From the NCBI RefSeq assembly GCF_020144925.1, contig NZ_NSLC01000008.1, forward strand, positions 155,667 to 219,666: a stretch of 64,000 nucleotides of DNA. Direction: 5' to 3'. Origin of the DNA: Afifella sp. IM 167 (GTDB lineage Bacteria > Pseudomonadota > Alphaproteobacteria > Rhizobiales > Afifellaceae). The position numbers were made by a program, and so were the translations under genes. The notes below the pieces were generated by a model. It did no database searches. It saw nothing but the letters and a program-made list of their open reading frames with translations, and was not told where the DNA came from. Shown here one piece after another: positions 10,799 to 20,738 of the stretch; within the stretch, counting starts at the first letter, position 1, and the number at the start of each line of letters is the position of its first letter.

Positions 10799-11572
10799 CT
10801 ACTTCTTCGCCAGTGCCAGGAAAGTCGCGGCGCCTGCGGCAAGGCAGGCCGTGTCCGGCGCGGTGGCAACGAGGTTGAAGCCCATTTCGTGATAGCGCCT
10901 GCCGAAGGACGGGTCGGCGGCAAAGACGGCGGAGAGTTTTCCGGACTTTTGCGCCCGCACGGCAATGCTCTCGATCGCGCCCATCATGTCTTCCAGCGTC
11001 GGGTCGACGTCCGCGCCGCCGCTCCAGGCGATCGAGAAGTCCGCCGGTCCGACGAACACGCCGTCGATGCCGTCGACGGCGAGGATATCGTCGAGGAGGG
11101 CAAGCGCCTCGCGCGTCTCGATCATGGCGAAGGAGAGAGTTCCGCGATTGGCGGAAGAGAGATAGGCGCCCGATTCGCTGGCGCCGGAGAGCTCGATCGC
11201 CCGTCCCGGCCCCCAGGAGCGCTGGCCGATGGGCGGGAACTTCATCGCCGCGGCAAACGCCCTCGCATCCGCAAGACTGTTCACCATCGGCGCGATCACC
11301 GCCTCGGCGCCCATGTCGAGCGCCCGGCTCGCCATGTCGAAGCGGCCCACCGGCACGCGCACGATCGCCGGCCGGCCCGAAAGCGCGATGCCGCCGATGC
11401 ACCGCTGCACGCTCTCCGTCGAATGGAAGCCGTGCTGCATGTCGAGCGTCACGGCATCGAAGCCGGAACGCCCGAGCATTTCGGAGATCATCGGATCGGT
11501 GAGGCCGGACCAGGCCGATACGAGCTTCTCGCCGGCCCGCAGCCGCTCCGCCAGCGTTGGCGCCGCTGCCAT
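10799..11572 (-). CDS. HpcH/HpaI aldolase family protein
   Basis: Class II (metal-dependent) pyruvate aldolase of the HpcH/HpaI family, 257 residues from ATG 11572. Key stretches are FDAVTLDMQHG (catalytic acid and histidine region), PAIVRVP, GAEAVIAPMVN with the metal-side residues, SFAMIETREAL (metal-binding Glu) and VFVGPADFSIAWSG. It splits or joins a 2-keto acid and an aldehyde; the substrate cannot be told from the sequence. The open frame extends upstream of the ATG, but that part overlaps the zeta-subunit gene and is not protein-like. It lies 11 bases after the zeta-subunit gene on the same strand. Confidence 0.88.
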   Translation of the reverse strand: MAAAPTLAERLRAGEKLVSAWSGLTDPMISEMLGRSGFDAVTLDMQHGFHSTESVQRCIGGIALSGRPAIVRVPVGRFDMASRALDMGAEAVIAPMVNSLADARAFAAAMKFPPIGQRSWGPGRAIELSGASESGAYLSSANRGTLSFAMIETREALALLDDILAVDGIDGVFVGPADFSIAWSGGADVDPTLEDMMGAIESIAVRAQKSGKLSAVFAADPSFGRRYHEMGFNLVATAPDTACLAAGAATFLALAKK

Positions 11573-11583
11573 GGGAGGTCCGC

Positions 11584-11907
11584 CTAGCGGCTCGACTCGA
11601 TCTGCTCGGCAGCTTCGATGAGAAGCCGGCGCATGGCGCCGCGGATCTCTTCCTCGGGAACGGGCACGCCCGCCGCGTCGAGGTCGCCCTTCACTTTGAC
11701 GAAGACGTCGTTGTCGCCCGGCTCGGCGAAATCGGAACGCACGACCTCCTTGGCATAGGCCTCGGCCTCCTCGCCGCTCTTGCCGAGCTTTTCGGCCGCC
11801 CACATGCCGAGCAGCCGGTTGCGCCGCGCCATCGCCTTGAACTTCAGTTCCTCGTCATGCGCGAACTTGTTCTCGTAGGCGTTTTCACGATCATCGAATG
11901 TGGTCAT
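11584..11907 (-). CDS. F1-ATPase inhibitor zeta subunit (DUF1476)
   Basis: A 107-residue helical protein, starting MTTFDDRENAYENKFAHDEE, of the DUF1476 family. The Paracoccus denitrificans member is the zeta subunit, which blocks ATP hydrolysis by inserting its N-terminus into the F1 catalytic interface. The inhibitory N-terminal region and the four-helix core are both recognisable by pattern (AMARRNRLLGMWAAEKLG, then VFVKVKGDLDAAGVPVPEEE). It is divergent from purC, a position commonly seen in Rhizobiales. Assignment is by family resemblance. Confidence 0.9.
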   Translation of the reverse strand: MTTFDDRENAYENKFAHDEELKFKAMARRNRLLGMWAAEKLGKSGEEAEAYAKEVVRSDFAEPGDNDVFVKVKGDLDAAGVPVPEEEIRGAMRRLLIEAAEQIESSR

Positions 11908-12141
11908 CGCCGCTTCCCATCCCTGACCTTGTCTCAGTTGGCCGATGTGTTAGCCGCACAAAGGCGGCTCTGCAATGCGCCAGGCCACGCCTTTGCCACC
12001 GCTTTGCGGGCTCGCTGATAACATCTCGTTGTGCTGGTGTCCGCTTTCAGCTAGGTTCCGCGCGACCAAGGACGGTTCGCCGTTTCGGAGCCGAAGACCC
12101 GTCCCTAACTTCTCATCATCATGATTGTCAGACTAAATCCC

Positions 12142-12906
12142 ATGAACCGTCGCCGTCGTATTTATGAAGGCAAGGCCAAGATCCTCTACGAGGGTCCCGA
12201 GCCTGGAACCCTGGTGCAGCACTTCAAGGACGACGCGACCGCGTTCAACAAGAAGAAGCACCAGATCGTTGACGGCAAGGGGGTGCTGAACAACCGCATC
12301 TCCGAGTACATCTTCAGCAATCTCAACGACATGGGCATCCCGACCCATTTCATCCGGCGGCTCAATATGCGCGAGCAGCTGATCCGCGAGGTGGAGATCA
12401 TTCCGCTCGAGGTGGTGGTTCGGAACGTTGCCGCCGGCTCCCTGTCGGAGCGGCTCGGCATCGACGAGGGCACGCCCCTGCCCCGCTCCATCATCGAGTT
12501 CTATTACAAGAACGACGAGCTCGGCGATCCGATGGTCTCCGAGGAGCACATCACCGCCTTCGGCTGGGCGAATCCCCAGGAGATGGACGACATCATGTCG
12601 CTCGCGATTCGCGTGAACGACTTCCTGTGCGGCCTCTTCCTCGGCGTCGGCATCCGCCTCGTCGACTTCAAGATGGAATGCGGCCGTCTCTACGAGAACG
12701 ACATGGTTCGGATCGTCGTCGCCGACGAGATCTCCCCCGATTCCTGCCGTCTGTGGGACATGACGTCCAACGAGAAGCTCGACAAGGACCGTTTCCGCCG
12801 CGACATGGGCGGCCTCCTGGAGGCCTATCAGGAAGTCGCGCGCCGTCTCGGTCTCCTCAATTCCAACGAGCGCGTCACCGGCACGGGGCCGGTTCTCGTT
12901 CAGTAG
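12142..12906 (+). CDS. purC: SAICAR synthase PurC
   Basis: Phosphoribosylaminoimidazole-succinocarboxamide synthase joins CAIR and aspartate with ATP in purine synthesis. [20 protein letters not shown] is the standard alphaproteobacterial N-terminus, so the ATG at 12142 is preferred over one 21 bases upstream; 254 residues is normal. Family motifs include [14 protein letters not shown] (substrate site), [12 protein letters not shown] and [10 protein letters not shown]. No strong ribosome-binding site is visible. A strong terminator follows, which separates it from purS. Confidence 0.96.
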   Translation: MNRRRRIYEGKAKILYEGPEPGTLVQHFKDDATAFNKKKHQIVDGKGVLNNRISEYIFSNLNDMGIPTHFIRRLNMREQLIREVEIIPLEVVVRNVAAGSLSERLGIDEGTPLPRSIIEFYYKNDELGDPMVSEEHITAFGWANPQEMDDIMSLAIRVNDFLCGLFLGVGIRLVDFKMECGRLYENDMVRIVVADEISPDSCRLWDMTSNEKLDKDRFRRDMGGLLEAYQEVARRLGLLNSNERVTGTGPVLVQ

Positions 12907-12940
12907 CGCTCGCTTCCGATAGCGGAAGCATATGTTGATC

Positions 12941-12976
12941 AAGCGGCGTGCGGGCTCGCCCCGCCGCCGCTTTTTT
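12941..12976 (+). terminator. Intrinsic terminator between purC and purS
   Basis: AAGCGGCG pairs with CGCCGCTT and, after a single bulged T, GCGGG pairs with CCCGC around the loop CTCGC. The stem is followed by TTTTTT. A smaller hairpin (GCTTCCG with CGGAAGC, 12912-12929) sits just upstream. Either purC is a separate unit or this is a read-through attenuator for purS and the genes after it. Confidence 0.88.
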
Positions 12977-13041
12977 GCTTCAAGGGGCCCGATTGGATCG
13001 CCGGAGCCCAACAGCCCGGCCAGCCCGCCCGGAGACAAGAC

Positions 13042-13278
13042 ATGAAAGCCCGCATCTTCGTCACCCTGAAGGAAGGCGTCCTCGATCCGCAGGGCCAGGC
13101 GATCGAAGGGGCCCTTTCCGCCCTCGGCTTTTCCGGCGTCGGGGCCGTGCGCCAGGGCAAGGTCTTCGATGTGGAGCTTGAAGAGACCGGCGAGCCCGCC
13201 GAGGCACGGCTGAAGGCGATGTGCGAGACGCTGCTCGCCAACACCGTGATCGAGGATTACCGCATCGAGATGGGCTGA
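13042..13278 (+). CDS. purS: FGAM synthase small subunit PurS
   Basis: The 78-residue PurS subunit bridges PurL and PurQ and helps channel ammonia in FGAM synthase. The sequence MKARIFVTLKEGVLDPQGQA and the internal GFSGVGAVRQGKVFDVEL are characteristic. A GGAGA ribosome-binding site lies 8 bases upstream. The stop overlaps the start of the next gene (TGATG), so the GIY-YIG gene is translationally coupled to it. Confidence 0.95.
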   Translation: MKARIFVTLKEGVLDPQGQAIEGALSALGFSGVGAVRQGKVFDVELEETGEPAEARLKAMCETLLANTVIEDYRIEMG

Positions 13279-13748
13279 TGGCCGGACTGCTCCCGGAATA
13301 CGTGGCGCTCCTCGAAAAGCTGCCACCCCTTCTGGAGGAGCTGACGCGCCGCGAGTTGCGCCCGATCACGGACCGCGCTTCCTTTCCCACCGAGCCGGGC
13401 GTCTATGTCATCTTCGAGGATGGCATGCCGCTCTACACCGGCCGAACGCGGAACATCCGCCAGCGGATTTCCAATCACACGGCTGGCCGTCCCGAATCCT
13501 CGGCCTTTGCCTTTCGCCTGGCGCGCGAAGCGACAGGCAGGGTCAAGGCGACCTACAAGCCCACGGGATCACGCAAGGCCTTGATGGAGACGGAGGACTT
13601 TCGTGCTGCATTCGCCGAGGCCACCATGCGTGTACGCGCGATGTCGGCGAAATGCGTGGAAGTGCCCGACATCCTCATCCAGCATCTGTTCGAGGTCTAC
13701 GCGGCGACCGCGCTGAAGACGCCCTACAACGACTTCGCGACCCACTAA
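13278..13748 (+). CDS. GIY-YIG nuclease-domain protein
   Basis: A 156-residue stand-alone GIY-YIG protein. The motif reads GVYVIFEDGMPLYTG, followed by the conserved arginine helix (RTRNIRQRISNH), and the C-terminal Glu/Asn positions are plausibly in HLFEVYAATALKTPYND. All residues expected for catalysis of the fold are thus present. No second DNA-binding domain is seen. I recognise it as a family found in many bacteria with no settled role. Its position inside the purine operon, overlapping the purS stop by one base, is unusual. Start ATG 13278 is fixed by that overlap; earlier in-frame starts lie inside purS. Confidence 0.8.
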   Translation: MAGLLPEYVALLEKLPPLLEELTRRELRPITDRASFPTEPGVYVIFEDGMPLYTGRTRNIRQRISNHTAGRPESSAFAFRLAREATGRVKATYKPTGSRKALMETEDFRAAFAEATMRVRAMSAKCVEVPDILIQHLFEVYAATALKTPYNDFATH

Positions 13749-13831
13749 GCCGCCGGCGCGCCACAGCAAGGCCAGAATGGGCTGAGATGGCTTGTGCGAG
13801 CGAGAATTTCGCCGATTCGCCATAGGCCGCC

Positions 13832-14569
13832 ATGTCCTGCCTTAAGCTCTACGAGCCGCTGAACACGCTGAAGCCGGTCGCCGAGAACGTCTGGATCGTC
13901 GACGGTCCGGAAATCTCCATGCGCTACGTCGTCGGCTCCCTGCCCTTCACCACGCGCATGACGGTGTTGAGGCTTTCCGATGGCGGCCTCGTCCTGCATT
14001 CGCCGACGCCGCTGACGGAAAAGCTCGCCGCCGACATCTCGGCCCTCGGCGAAGTGCGCACCCTGCTCGCCCCCAACAAGCTGCATTACTGGTGGATCGG
14101 CGACTGGAAGGCGCGCTTTCCCGATGCCACGGCCTATGCCGCGCCGGGCGTCGGCGAGGCGGCGAAGAAGCGCTTTACAGGCTTCGAGGCGGAGATCACC
14201 ACCGCCCCGCTCGAATGGGGCCGGGAGATCGCCTGCCTGCCGCTCGTCGGCGGCTTCATGACCGAGCTGGAGCTCTTCCATCGCCCGTCGAAGACGCTCG
14301 TCCTCACCGACACGATCGAGAACTTCGAGCCCGGGCGCGTCACCTGCAGCCATATGCGCTTTCTGATGCGCGTTGGCGGCGTCACCGACCCGGACGGCTC
14401 GATGCCGCGCGACCTCCGCTTTACCTTCATCGGGCGCAAGGAAGCGGCACGCATCGCGGCGAAAGAAATGCTGGCATGGTCGCCCGAGCGGGTTCTTCTC
14501 GCCCATGGCCGATGCTATCTGAAGAACGGAGAGGCCGAGCTTGCCCGCGCCCTCCGCTGGCTCATCTGA
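13832..14569 (+). CDS. DUF4336 domain-containing protein
   Basis: A 245-residue protein that I place in DUF4336, a group related in fold to metallo-beta-lactamases. Visible blocks are [31 protein letters not shown] and [13 protein letters not shown], then a late LLAHGRCY. The canonical HxHxDH zinc motif is not present, so metal binding and catalysis are doubtful. It is read in the same direction as purS and purQ, 83 bases after the GIY-YIG gene and 14 bases before purQ, so it is probably in that transcript. Function unknown. Confidence 0.75.
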   Translation: MSCLKLYEPLNTLKPVAENVWIVDGPEISMRYVVGSLPFTTRMTVLRLSDGGLVLHSPTPLTEKLAADISALGEVRTLLAPNKLHYWWIGDWKARFPDATAYAAPGVGEAAKKRFTGFEAEITTAPLEWGREIACLPLVGGFMTELELFHRPSKTLVLTDTIENFEPGRVTCSHMRFLMRVGGVTDPDGSMPRDLRFTFIGRKEAARIAAKEMLAWSPERVLLAHGRCYLKNGEAELARALRWLI

Positions 14570-14583
14570 CAGACCGGATTTCG

Positions 14584-15264
14584 ATGCACGCAGCCATCAT
14601 CCAGTTCCCCGGCACCAATCGCGAAAGCGATATGGCCGCCGCCCTTCGTCTGGCCACCGGCCGCGAGCCGAAGATGGTCTGGCACGCCGAGACGAGCCTG
14701 CCTTCCGGCATCGACCTCGTGGTCCTGCCCGGCGGCTTCTCCTATGGCGACTATCTGCGCGCCGGAGCCATCGCCGCCCATTCGCCGGTGATGCGCGAGG
14801 TGGCGAAGGCCGCCGAGGCGGGCACGCTGGTGCTGGGGGTATGCAACGGCTTTCAGGCGCTGTGCGAGGCAAACCTCCTGCCGGGCGCGCTGATGCGCAA
14901 CGCCTCGCTGAAATTCGTCTGCCGGGAGGTGAAGCTGGAGGTCGTCTCGGCCGACACGCCCTTCACCCGCCTCTACGGCGAGGGCGAGGTCATCCGCACG
15001 CCCGTCGCCCATGCCGACGGCAACTATTTCGCCGATCAGGCAAGCCTCGACCGCCTCGAAGGCGAGAACCAGGTGATCTTCCGCTATGCCGAGGGCACCA
15101 GCCCGAACGGCTCGCAGCGCGACATCGCCGGCATCTGCAATGCCCGCCGCAACGTTCTGGGCATGATGCCGCATCCGGAGGATTTTACCGAGGAGGCGCA
15201 TGGCTGCCTGGATGGTCTGCGCCTCTTCAAGGGCCTTGCCCAGGCGCTCGAGGTGGCCGCTTGA
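14584..15264 (+). CDS. purQ: FGAM synthase glutaminase subunit PurQ
   Basis: Class I glutamine amidotransferase that supplies ammonia to PurL. The nucleophile is Cys87 in [10 protein letters not shown], the His/Glu pair is in [12 protein letters not shown], and [16 protein letters not shown] is the PurQ oxyanion-strand region. Length 226 is normal. ATG 14584 begins [14 protein letters not shown]. The stop is embedded in the TTG start of the following lipoprotein gene (TTGA). Confidence 0.96.
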   Translation: MHAAIIQFPGTNRESDMAAALRLATGREPKMVWHAETSLPSGIDLVVLPGGFSYGDYLRAGAIAAHSPVMREVAKAAEAGTLVLGVCNGFQALCEANLLPGALMRNASLKFVCREVKLEVVSADTPFTRLYGEGEVIRTPVAHADGNYFADQASLDRLEGENQVIFRYAEGTSPNGSQRDIAGICNARRNVLGMMPHPEDFTEEAHGCLDGLRLFKGLAQALEVAA

Positions 15265-15659
15265 AGCGACGCTCACTCGCCGCCGCCGCGGCCGCCGCGC
15301 TCCTCGCTGCCTGCTCTTCAGGCGCGAAGGACTATCTCAGCTATTCCGCCGGCTCCGAGCCGCATGCCGTCGCCAGCCGCATCGCCGATGCGATGCGCCA
15401 GTGCTGGTTCGCCGGCGACGCGGCCTTTTCCGGCTTCATCTACGCGCCGGAGATCAATTCCTATTCCGGCCGGCCGCGCATCCTCATCCTGAGGAAGGGC
15501 GAGCCCGGCGGCCTGCCGCAGCTCGTCGTCGGCGCCGAGGCGGACGGGCGCGGCAGCGAGGTGAAGCTGTTCGGTCCCCTCCTCGCCACGGCCTCCGGCC
15601 CGCGCATCCGCGCCGATATCGCCCGCTGGTCGGCCGGCAATACGACCTGCGGCGCTTGA
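15261..15659 (+). CDS. Putative lipoprotein coupled to purQ
   Basis: A 132-residue protein starting at a TTG that overlaps the purQ stop (TTGA). The N-terminus [20 protein letters not shown] is a textbook lipoprotein signal with lipobox LAAC. The mature domain ([36 protein letters not shown]) is not one I can name; two further cysteines could form a disulfide. It is unrelated in type to the purine genes but probably shares their mRNA. The frame also runs open inside purQ, but that part is a shadow. Confidence 0.72.
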   Translation: MKRRSLAAAAAAALLAACSSGAKDYLSYSAGSEPHAVASRIADAMRQCWFAGDAAFSGFIYAPEINSYSGRPRILILRKGEPGGLPQLVVGAEADGRGSEVKLFGPLLATASGPRIRADIARWSAGNTTCGA

Positions 15660-15740
15660 TTCGATTTCCGAACAAGGCGCCGCAAGCGATTCGATTGATT
15701 CCGCTTTCTCCGTTTCGCTGATCCTCTCAATGAAGAACGA

Positions 15741-15965
15741 TCAGTCCCAGAAGGGCCGGATTCCTTCCCGGTAGGCATCGGCGCGCGAGATGCCGATATC
15801 CTTCAGCTGCGAGTCGGACAGGGCCATCAGGGCACGCCGCGTGCGCCGGCGCTCCGCCATCTTCTCGATCCGCACGAGTACCGCCTGGAGCGTGAAGCGC
15901 CCGCGCAGGCGAGCGACGGGGGAGGACAGGCTGGCGTCGGAACGTATTGTATCTATTGAACCCAT
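15741..15965 (-). CDS. DUF1127 domain-containing small protein
   Basis: A 74-residue basic protein whose C-terminal 40 residues are the DUF1127 domain (RRALMALSDSQLKDIGISRA, then the terminal REGIRPFWD). DUF1127 proteins with arginine-rich segments act in RNA binding and in phosphate and carbon regulation in some alphaproteobacteria; this role is from family knowledge, not seen here. It is divergent from the MocR regulator, and the tandem repeat at 15971-15992 overlaps its ribosome-binding region (GAGGG about 8 bases upstream). Confidence 0.88.
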   Translation of the reverse strand: MGSIDTIRSDASLSSPVARLRGRFTLQAVLVRIEKMAERRRTRRALMALSDSQLKDIGISRADAYREGIRPFWD

Positions 15966-15970
15966 GATGC

Positions 15971-15992
15971 GACCCTCAATTGACCCTCAATT
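15971..15992. repeat. Tandem 11-bp direct repeat in the DUF1127/MocR intergenic region
   Basis: GACCCTCAATT occurs twice head to tail, spaced exactly one helical turn. Each copy, with the next two bases, creates the palindrome TCAATTGA. The left copy lies in the 5' leader of the DUF1127 gene and supplies its Shine-Dalgarno-like GAGGG. MocR-family regulators are known to bind direct repeats, so this is a candidate operator for the adjacent regulator. Confidence 0.55.
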
Positions 15993-16010
15993 GATCGAGA
16001 AACACAAATA

Positions 16011-16056
16011 TTGACTCCGTCAAAAGGTGCAATATAGATAATTGTCACCATGACAA
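16011..16056 (+). promoter_or_regulatory. Candidate mocR promoter with two inverted repeats
   Basis: TTGACT (16011-16016) and TATAGA (16033-16038) are 16 bases apart and end only 11 bases before the regulator's ATG. Two palindromes overlie this: TTGAC-TCC-GTCAA (16011-16023) and TTGTCA-CCA-TGACAA (16042-16056), the second spanning the start codon. Their centres are 32 bp apart, about three helical turns. No Shine-Dalgarno precedes the ATG, so the mRNA may be leaderless. Autoregulation is inferred. Confidence 0.55.
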
Positions 16057-17462
16057 GTTGGATCCCCGATCTCTCCTCCGGCTCCGGTCCGCTCTATGTG
16101 CGGCTCGCCGACCGGATCGAGCATGACATTGACGCCGGCCGGCTATCCGCCGGCACGCGTCTTCCGCCCCAGCGCAACCTCGCCTTCGACATCGGCGTCA
16201 CCATCGGCACGGTAAGCCGCGCCTATGCGCTGGCGCGCGAGCGTGGCCTCGTCTCCGGCGAGGTGGGCCGCGGCACCTACATCCTTGCCGAGCGCCAGGC
16301 GGACGCGCAGGCAAGTCCGCCGCATCTGCGGGTCTCCTCCGGCCACGCCCCGGAACCGCGGGAAGGCGTCCTGCGCTTCGACACGACCGCCGCGCCGGAA
16401 ATCGGCATCGGGCCGATCGTGGAGCGGCTGACCGTGGAGATCTGCCGCGAGCATCCGCAAGAGGTCGCGACCTATATCCGCTCCCTGCCGACGCACTGGC
16501 TGGAAGCCGGACAAAGATGGCTCGCGCGCAACGGCTGGGAGCCGGAGCCCCATGACGTCGTCCCCACGCTCGGCGTCCACGCCGCCATCATGTCGGTGAT
16601 CGCCGCCGTCACAGCCACGGGCGACCGCATCCTCTTCGAGCCCCTCACCTATGCCTCGGTCGCCCGCAGCACGGCCCTTTTCGGCCGCCGCCCGACCGCC
16701 GTCGCGGCCGACAGCGAAGGGCCGCTGCCGGAGGATCTGGAGCGCGTCTGCGCCCAGCAGCACCCGAAACTTCTCTTCATCATGCCGGCGCCGCAGAACC
16801 CGACGCTGGCGATGATGGGCCGCCAGCGCCGTCACGACATTGCCGAGGTCGCGCGCCGCCATCAGCTCTTCATCATCGAGGATTCGATTTACGGGGTGAT
16901 GGTCGAGGACGATCTTCCCACGATCGCATCGATGGTCCCCGAACTCGTCTTCCATGTCGGCGGCCTGTCGAAGGCCGTTTCGGCGGGGCTGCGCGGCGGC
17001 TGGGTCGCCTGCCCGCCGGGCTACGCCAGCCGCATCAATACGGCCCACAAGATGCTGACGGGGGGCAAGCCGTTCCTGACGGCGGAGACGGTCGCCCGCC
17101 TCGTCAATTCCGGCGCGGCCTTCGAGCTGATGCAGCGCACGCGCGCCGATGTCGCCGCCCGCGTCTCCCTTGCCCGAAAGACCTTCGAGGGCTGCGACGT
17201 GCAGCTTCACGACGCCGTGCCCTTCCTCTGGCTGAACCTGCCGGAACCCTGGCTCTCCGGCACCTTCAAGGCCGCGGCCGCGGCCGAGAACATCGCCATC
17301 GACGAGGAGGACGAGTTCAAGCCGGCCCGTTCCGACATCGCCTTCCACGGCGTGCGCCTCGGCATCACCACCGAGCCCAGCCGGGAGCTCGTCGGGGCAG
17401 GTTTTCGCACCCTTCGCCAGCTTCTCGACCAGGGCCCGGCGGCCTACGACAGCTACAATTGA
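16050..17462 (+). CDS. MocR family regulator (GntR wHTH fused to PLP aminotransferase-like domain)
   Basis: A 470-residue MocR-type protein. The N-terminal GntR winged helix (about residues 10-75) contains RLSAGTRLPPQRNLAFDIGV and TVSRAYALARERGLV. The fold-type I aminotransferase domain carries the PLP lysine, Lys308, in HVGGLSKAVSAG, and the cofactor-site stretches PAPQNPT and IIEDSIYG. Such proteins use PLP or a PLP adduct as effector and often control neighbouring and vitamin B6 or amino-acid genes. The ATG at 16050 has no ribosome-binding site; the promoter lies immediately upstream. The probable target is the divergent DUF1127 gene and itself. Confidence 0.9.
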   Translation: MTSWIPDLSSGSGPLYVRLADRIEHDIDAGRLSAGTRLPPQRNLAFDIGVTIGTVSRAYALARERGLVSGEVGRGTYILAERQADAQASPPHLRVSSGHAPEPREGVLRFDTTAAPEIGIGPIVERLTVEICREHPQEVATYIRSLPTHWLEAGQRWLARNGWEPEPHDVVPTLGVHAAIMSVIAAVTATGDRILFEPLTYASVARSTALFGRRPTAVAADSEGPLPEDLERVCAQQHPKLLFIMPAPQNPTLAMMGRQRRHDIAEVARRHQLFIIEDSIYGVMVEDDLPTIASMVPELVFHVGGLSKAVSAGLRGGWVACPPGYASRINTAHKMLTGGKPFLTAETVARLVNSGAAFELMQRTRADVAARVSLARKTFEGCDVQLHDAVPFLWLNLPEPWLSGTFKAAAAAENIAIDEEDEFKPARSDIAFHGVRLGITTEPSRELVGAGFRTLRQLLDQGPAAYDSYN

Positions 17463-17616
17463 GGCGCTTCGCCGGCCCGCCGCATGCATTGGGTGCCTGC
17501 AATGGCTGCGGGCGGGGGATTTCTGCCGCGAGGCGGTATGTCCGGAGCCCTTCTTTCGCTATGACGCGGGCTGCGGCGCGTCGCGCCGGACCTGAAGGCA
17601 TATCCCGGGCATTTCC

Positions 17617-19848
<2,232 letters not shown>

Positions 19849-19937
19849 GCTGAAATGCCTCGGCTTATCCCAGAGGGCCGATTGACCTTTCCGGGGCGAT
19901 TGCCCACATTCGCGCGATGCGGCAAGGGAGCTGATGG

Positions 19938-20171
19938 ATGGCGATGCAGGCGGGCGAGATCGAGCGGCTGATACGCGAGGCCTTTCCCGATGCCAGGATC
20001 AGCATCCGCGATCTTGCCGGCGACGGGGACCATTTTGCCGCCGAGGTCGTCTCGGAGAGCTTTCGCGGGAAATCCCGCGTGCAGCAGCATCAAATGGTCT
20101 ATGAGGCCCTGAAGGGAGACATGGGCGGCAAGCTGCATGCCCTTGCCCTTCAGACGTCCATCCCGGAATGA
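19938..20171 (+). CDS. BolA family protein
   Basis: A 77-residue BolA/IbaG-like protein. The class II KH-like fold is visible: DARISIRDLAGDGDHFAAEVVS, then FRGKSRVQQHQMVYEALKG with the conserved histidine. BolA proteins form [2Fe-2S]-bridged heterodimers with CGFS monothiol glutaredoxins, and such a gene follows 48 bases downstream, so the two products probably work together in iron-sulfur delivery or iron sensing. Confidence 0.9.
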   Translation: MAMQAGEIERLIREAFPDARISIRDLAGDGDHFAAEVVSESFRGKSRVQQHQMVYEALKGDMGGKLHALALQTSIPE

Positions 20172-20219
20172 ATTCGAACGCCATGCGGCACGCCCGCATG
20201 TGAGCGGAGGACGAGCGAA

Positions 20220-20549
20220 ATGTCAGCCATCAACGAGTGGATAGACGGCCAGGTGAAGGGCAGCGACGTGGTGCTCTTCATGAAGGGCACCCCCACCTTT
20301 CCCCAGTGCGGCTTTTCCGGCCAGACCGTGCAGATCCTCGATTACCTGGGCGTTGCCTATCAGGGCATCAACGTCCTGGATTCCGACGAACTGCGCCAGG
20401 GCATCAAGGACTACGCCAACTGGCCGACCATCCCGCAGCTCTACGTCAAGGGAGAGTTCGTCGGCGGCGCCGACATCGTCCGCGAGATGTTCCAGGCCGG
20501 CGAGCTGCAGACGCTGCTTGAGGAAAAGGGCGTCGCCAAAGCGGCCTGA
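20220..20549 (+). CDS. grxD: Monothiol glutaredoxin GrxD (CGFS type)
   Basis: A 109-residue cytosolic CGFS glutaredoxin that binds and hands on [2Fe-2S] clusters. The active-site Cys30 lies in PQCGFSGQ, the upstream FMKGTP supplies the conserved lysine, and the glutathione-binding stretches WPTIPQLYVKGEFVGG and DIV follow. It lies directly after its expected partner bolA. A stem-loop without a T-tract (GCCGGCAGC with GCTGCCGGC, 20570-20593) follows 20 bases after the stop. Confidence 0.95.
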   Translation: MSAINEWIDGQVKGSDVVLFMKGTPTFPQCGFSGQTVQILDYLGVAYQGINVLDSDELRQGIKDYANWPTIPQLYVKGEFVGGADIVREMFQAGELQTLLEEKGVAKAA

Positions 20550-20738
20550 CGCATCGCGAATGATTCATGGCCGGCAGCTCGCGGGCTGCCGGCGCAGGGC
20601 GCCGCCGCGCTTGCCGGGCAGATCGCCTTGCGCGCTCTGGCTTGATGCCGGCCCCGCCGCGCTCTAAGACCCCTTCTCCGGTTTCTTTCCAGTCCACCGA
20701 TCCCGAACGGGCGAGCCTGTTCGCGGGAGGGGTTTTCC

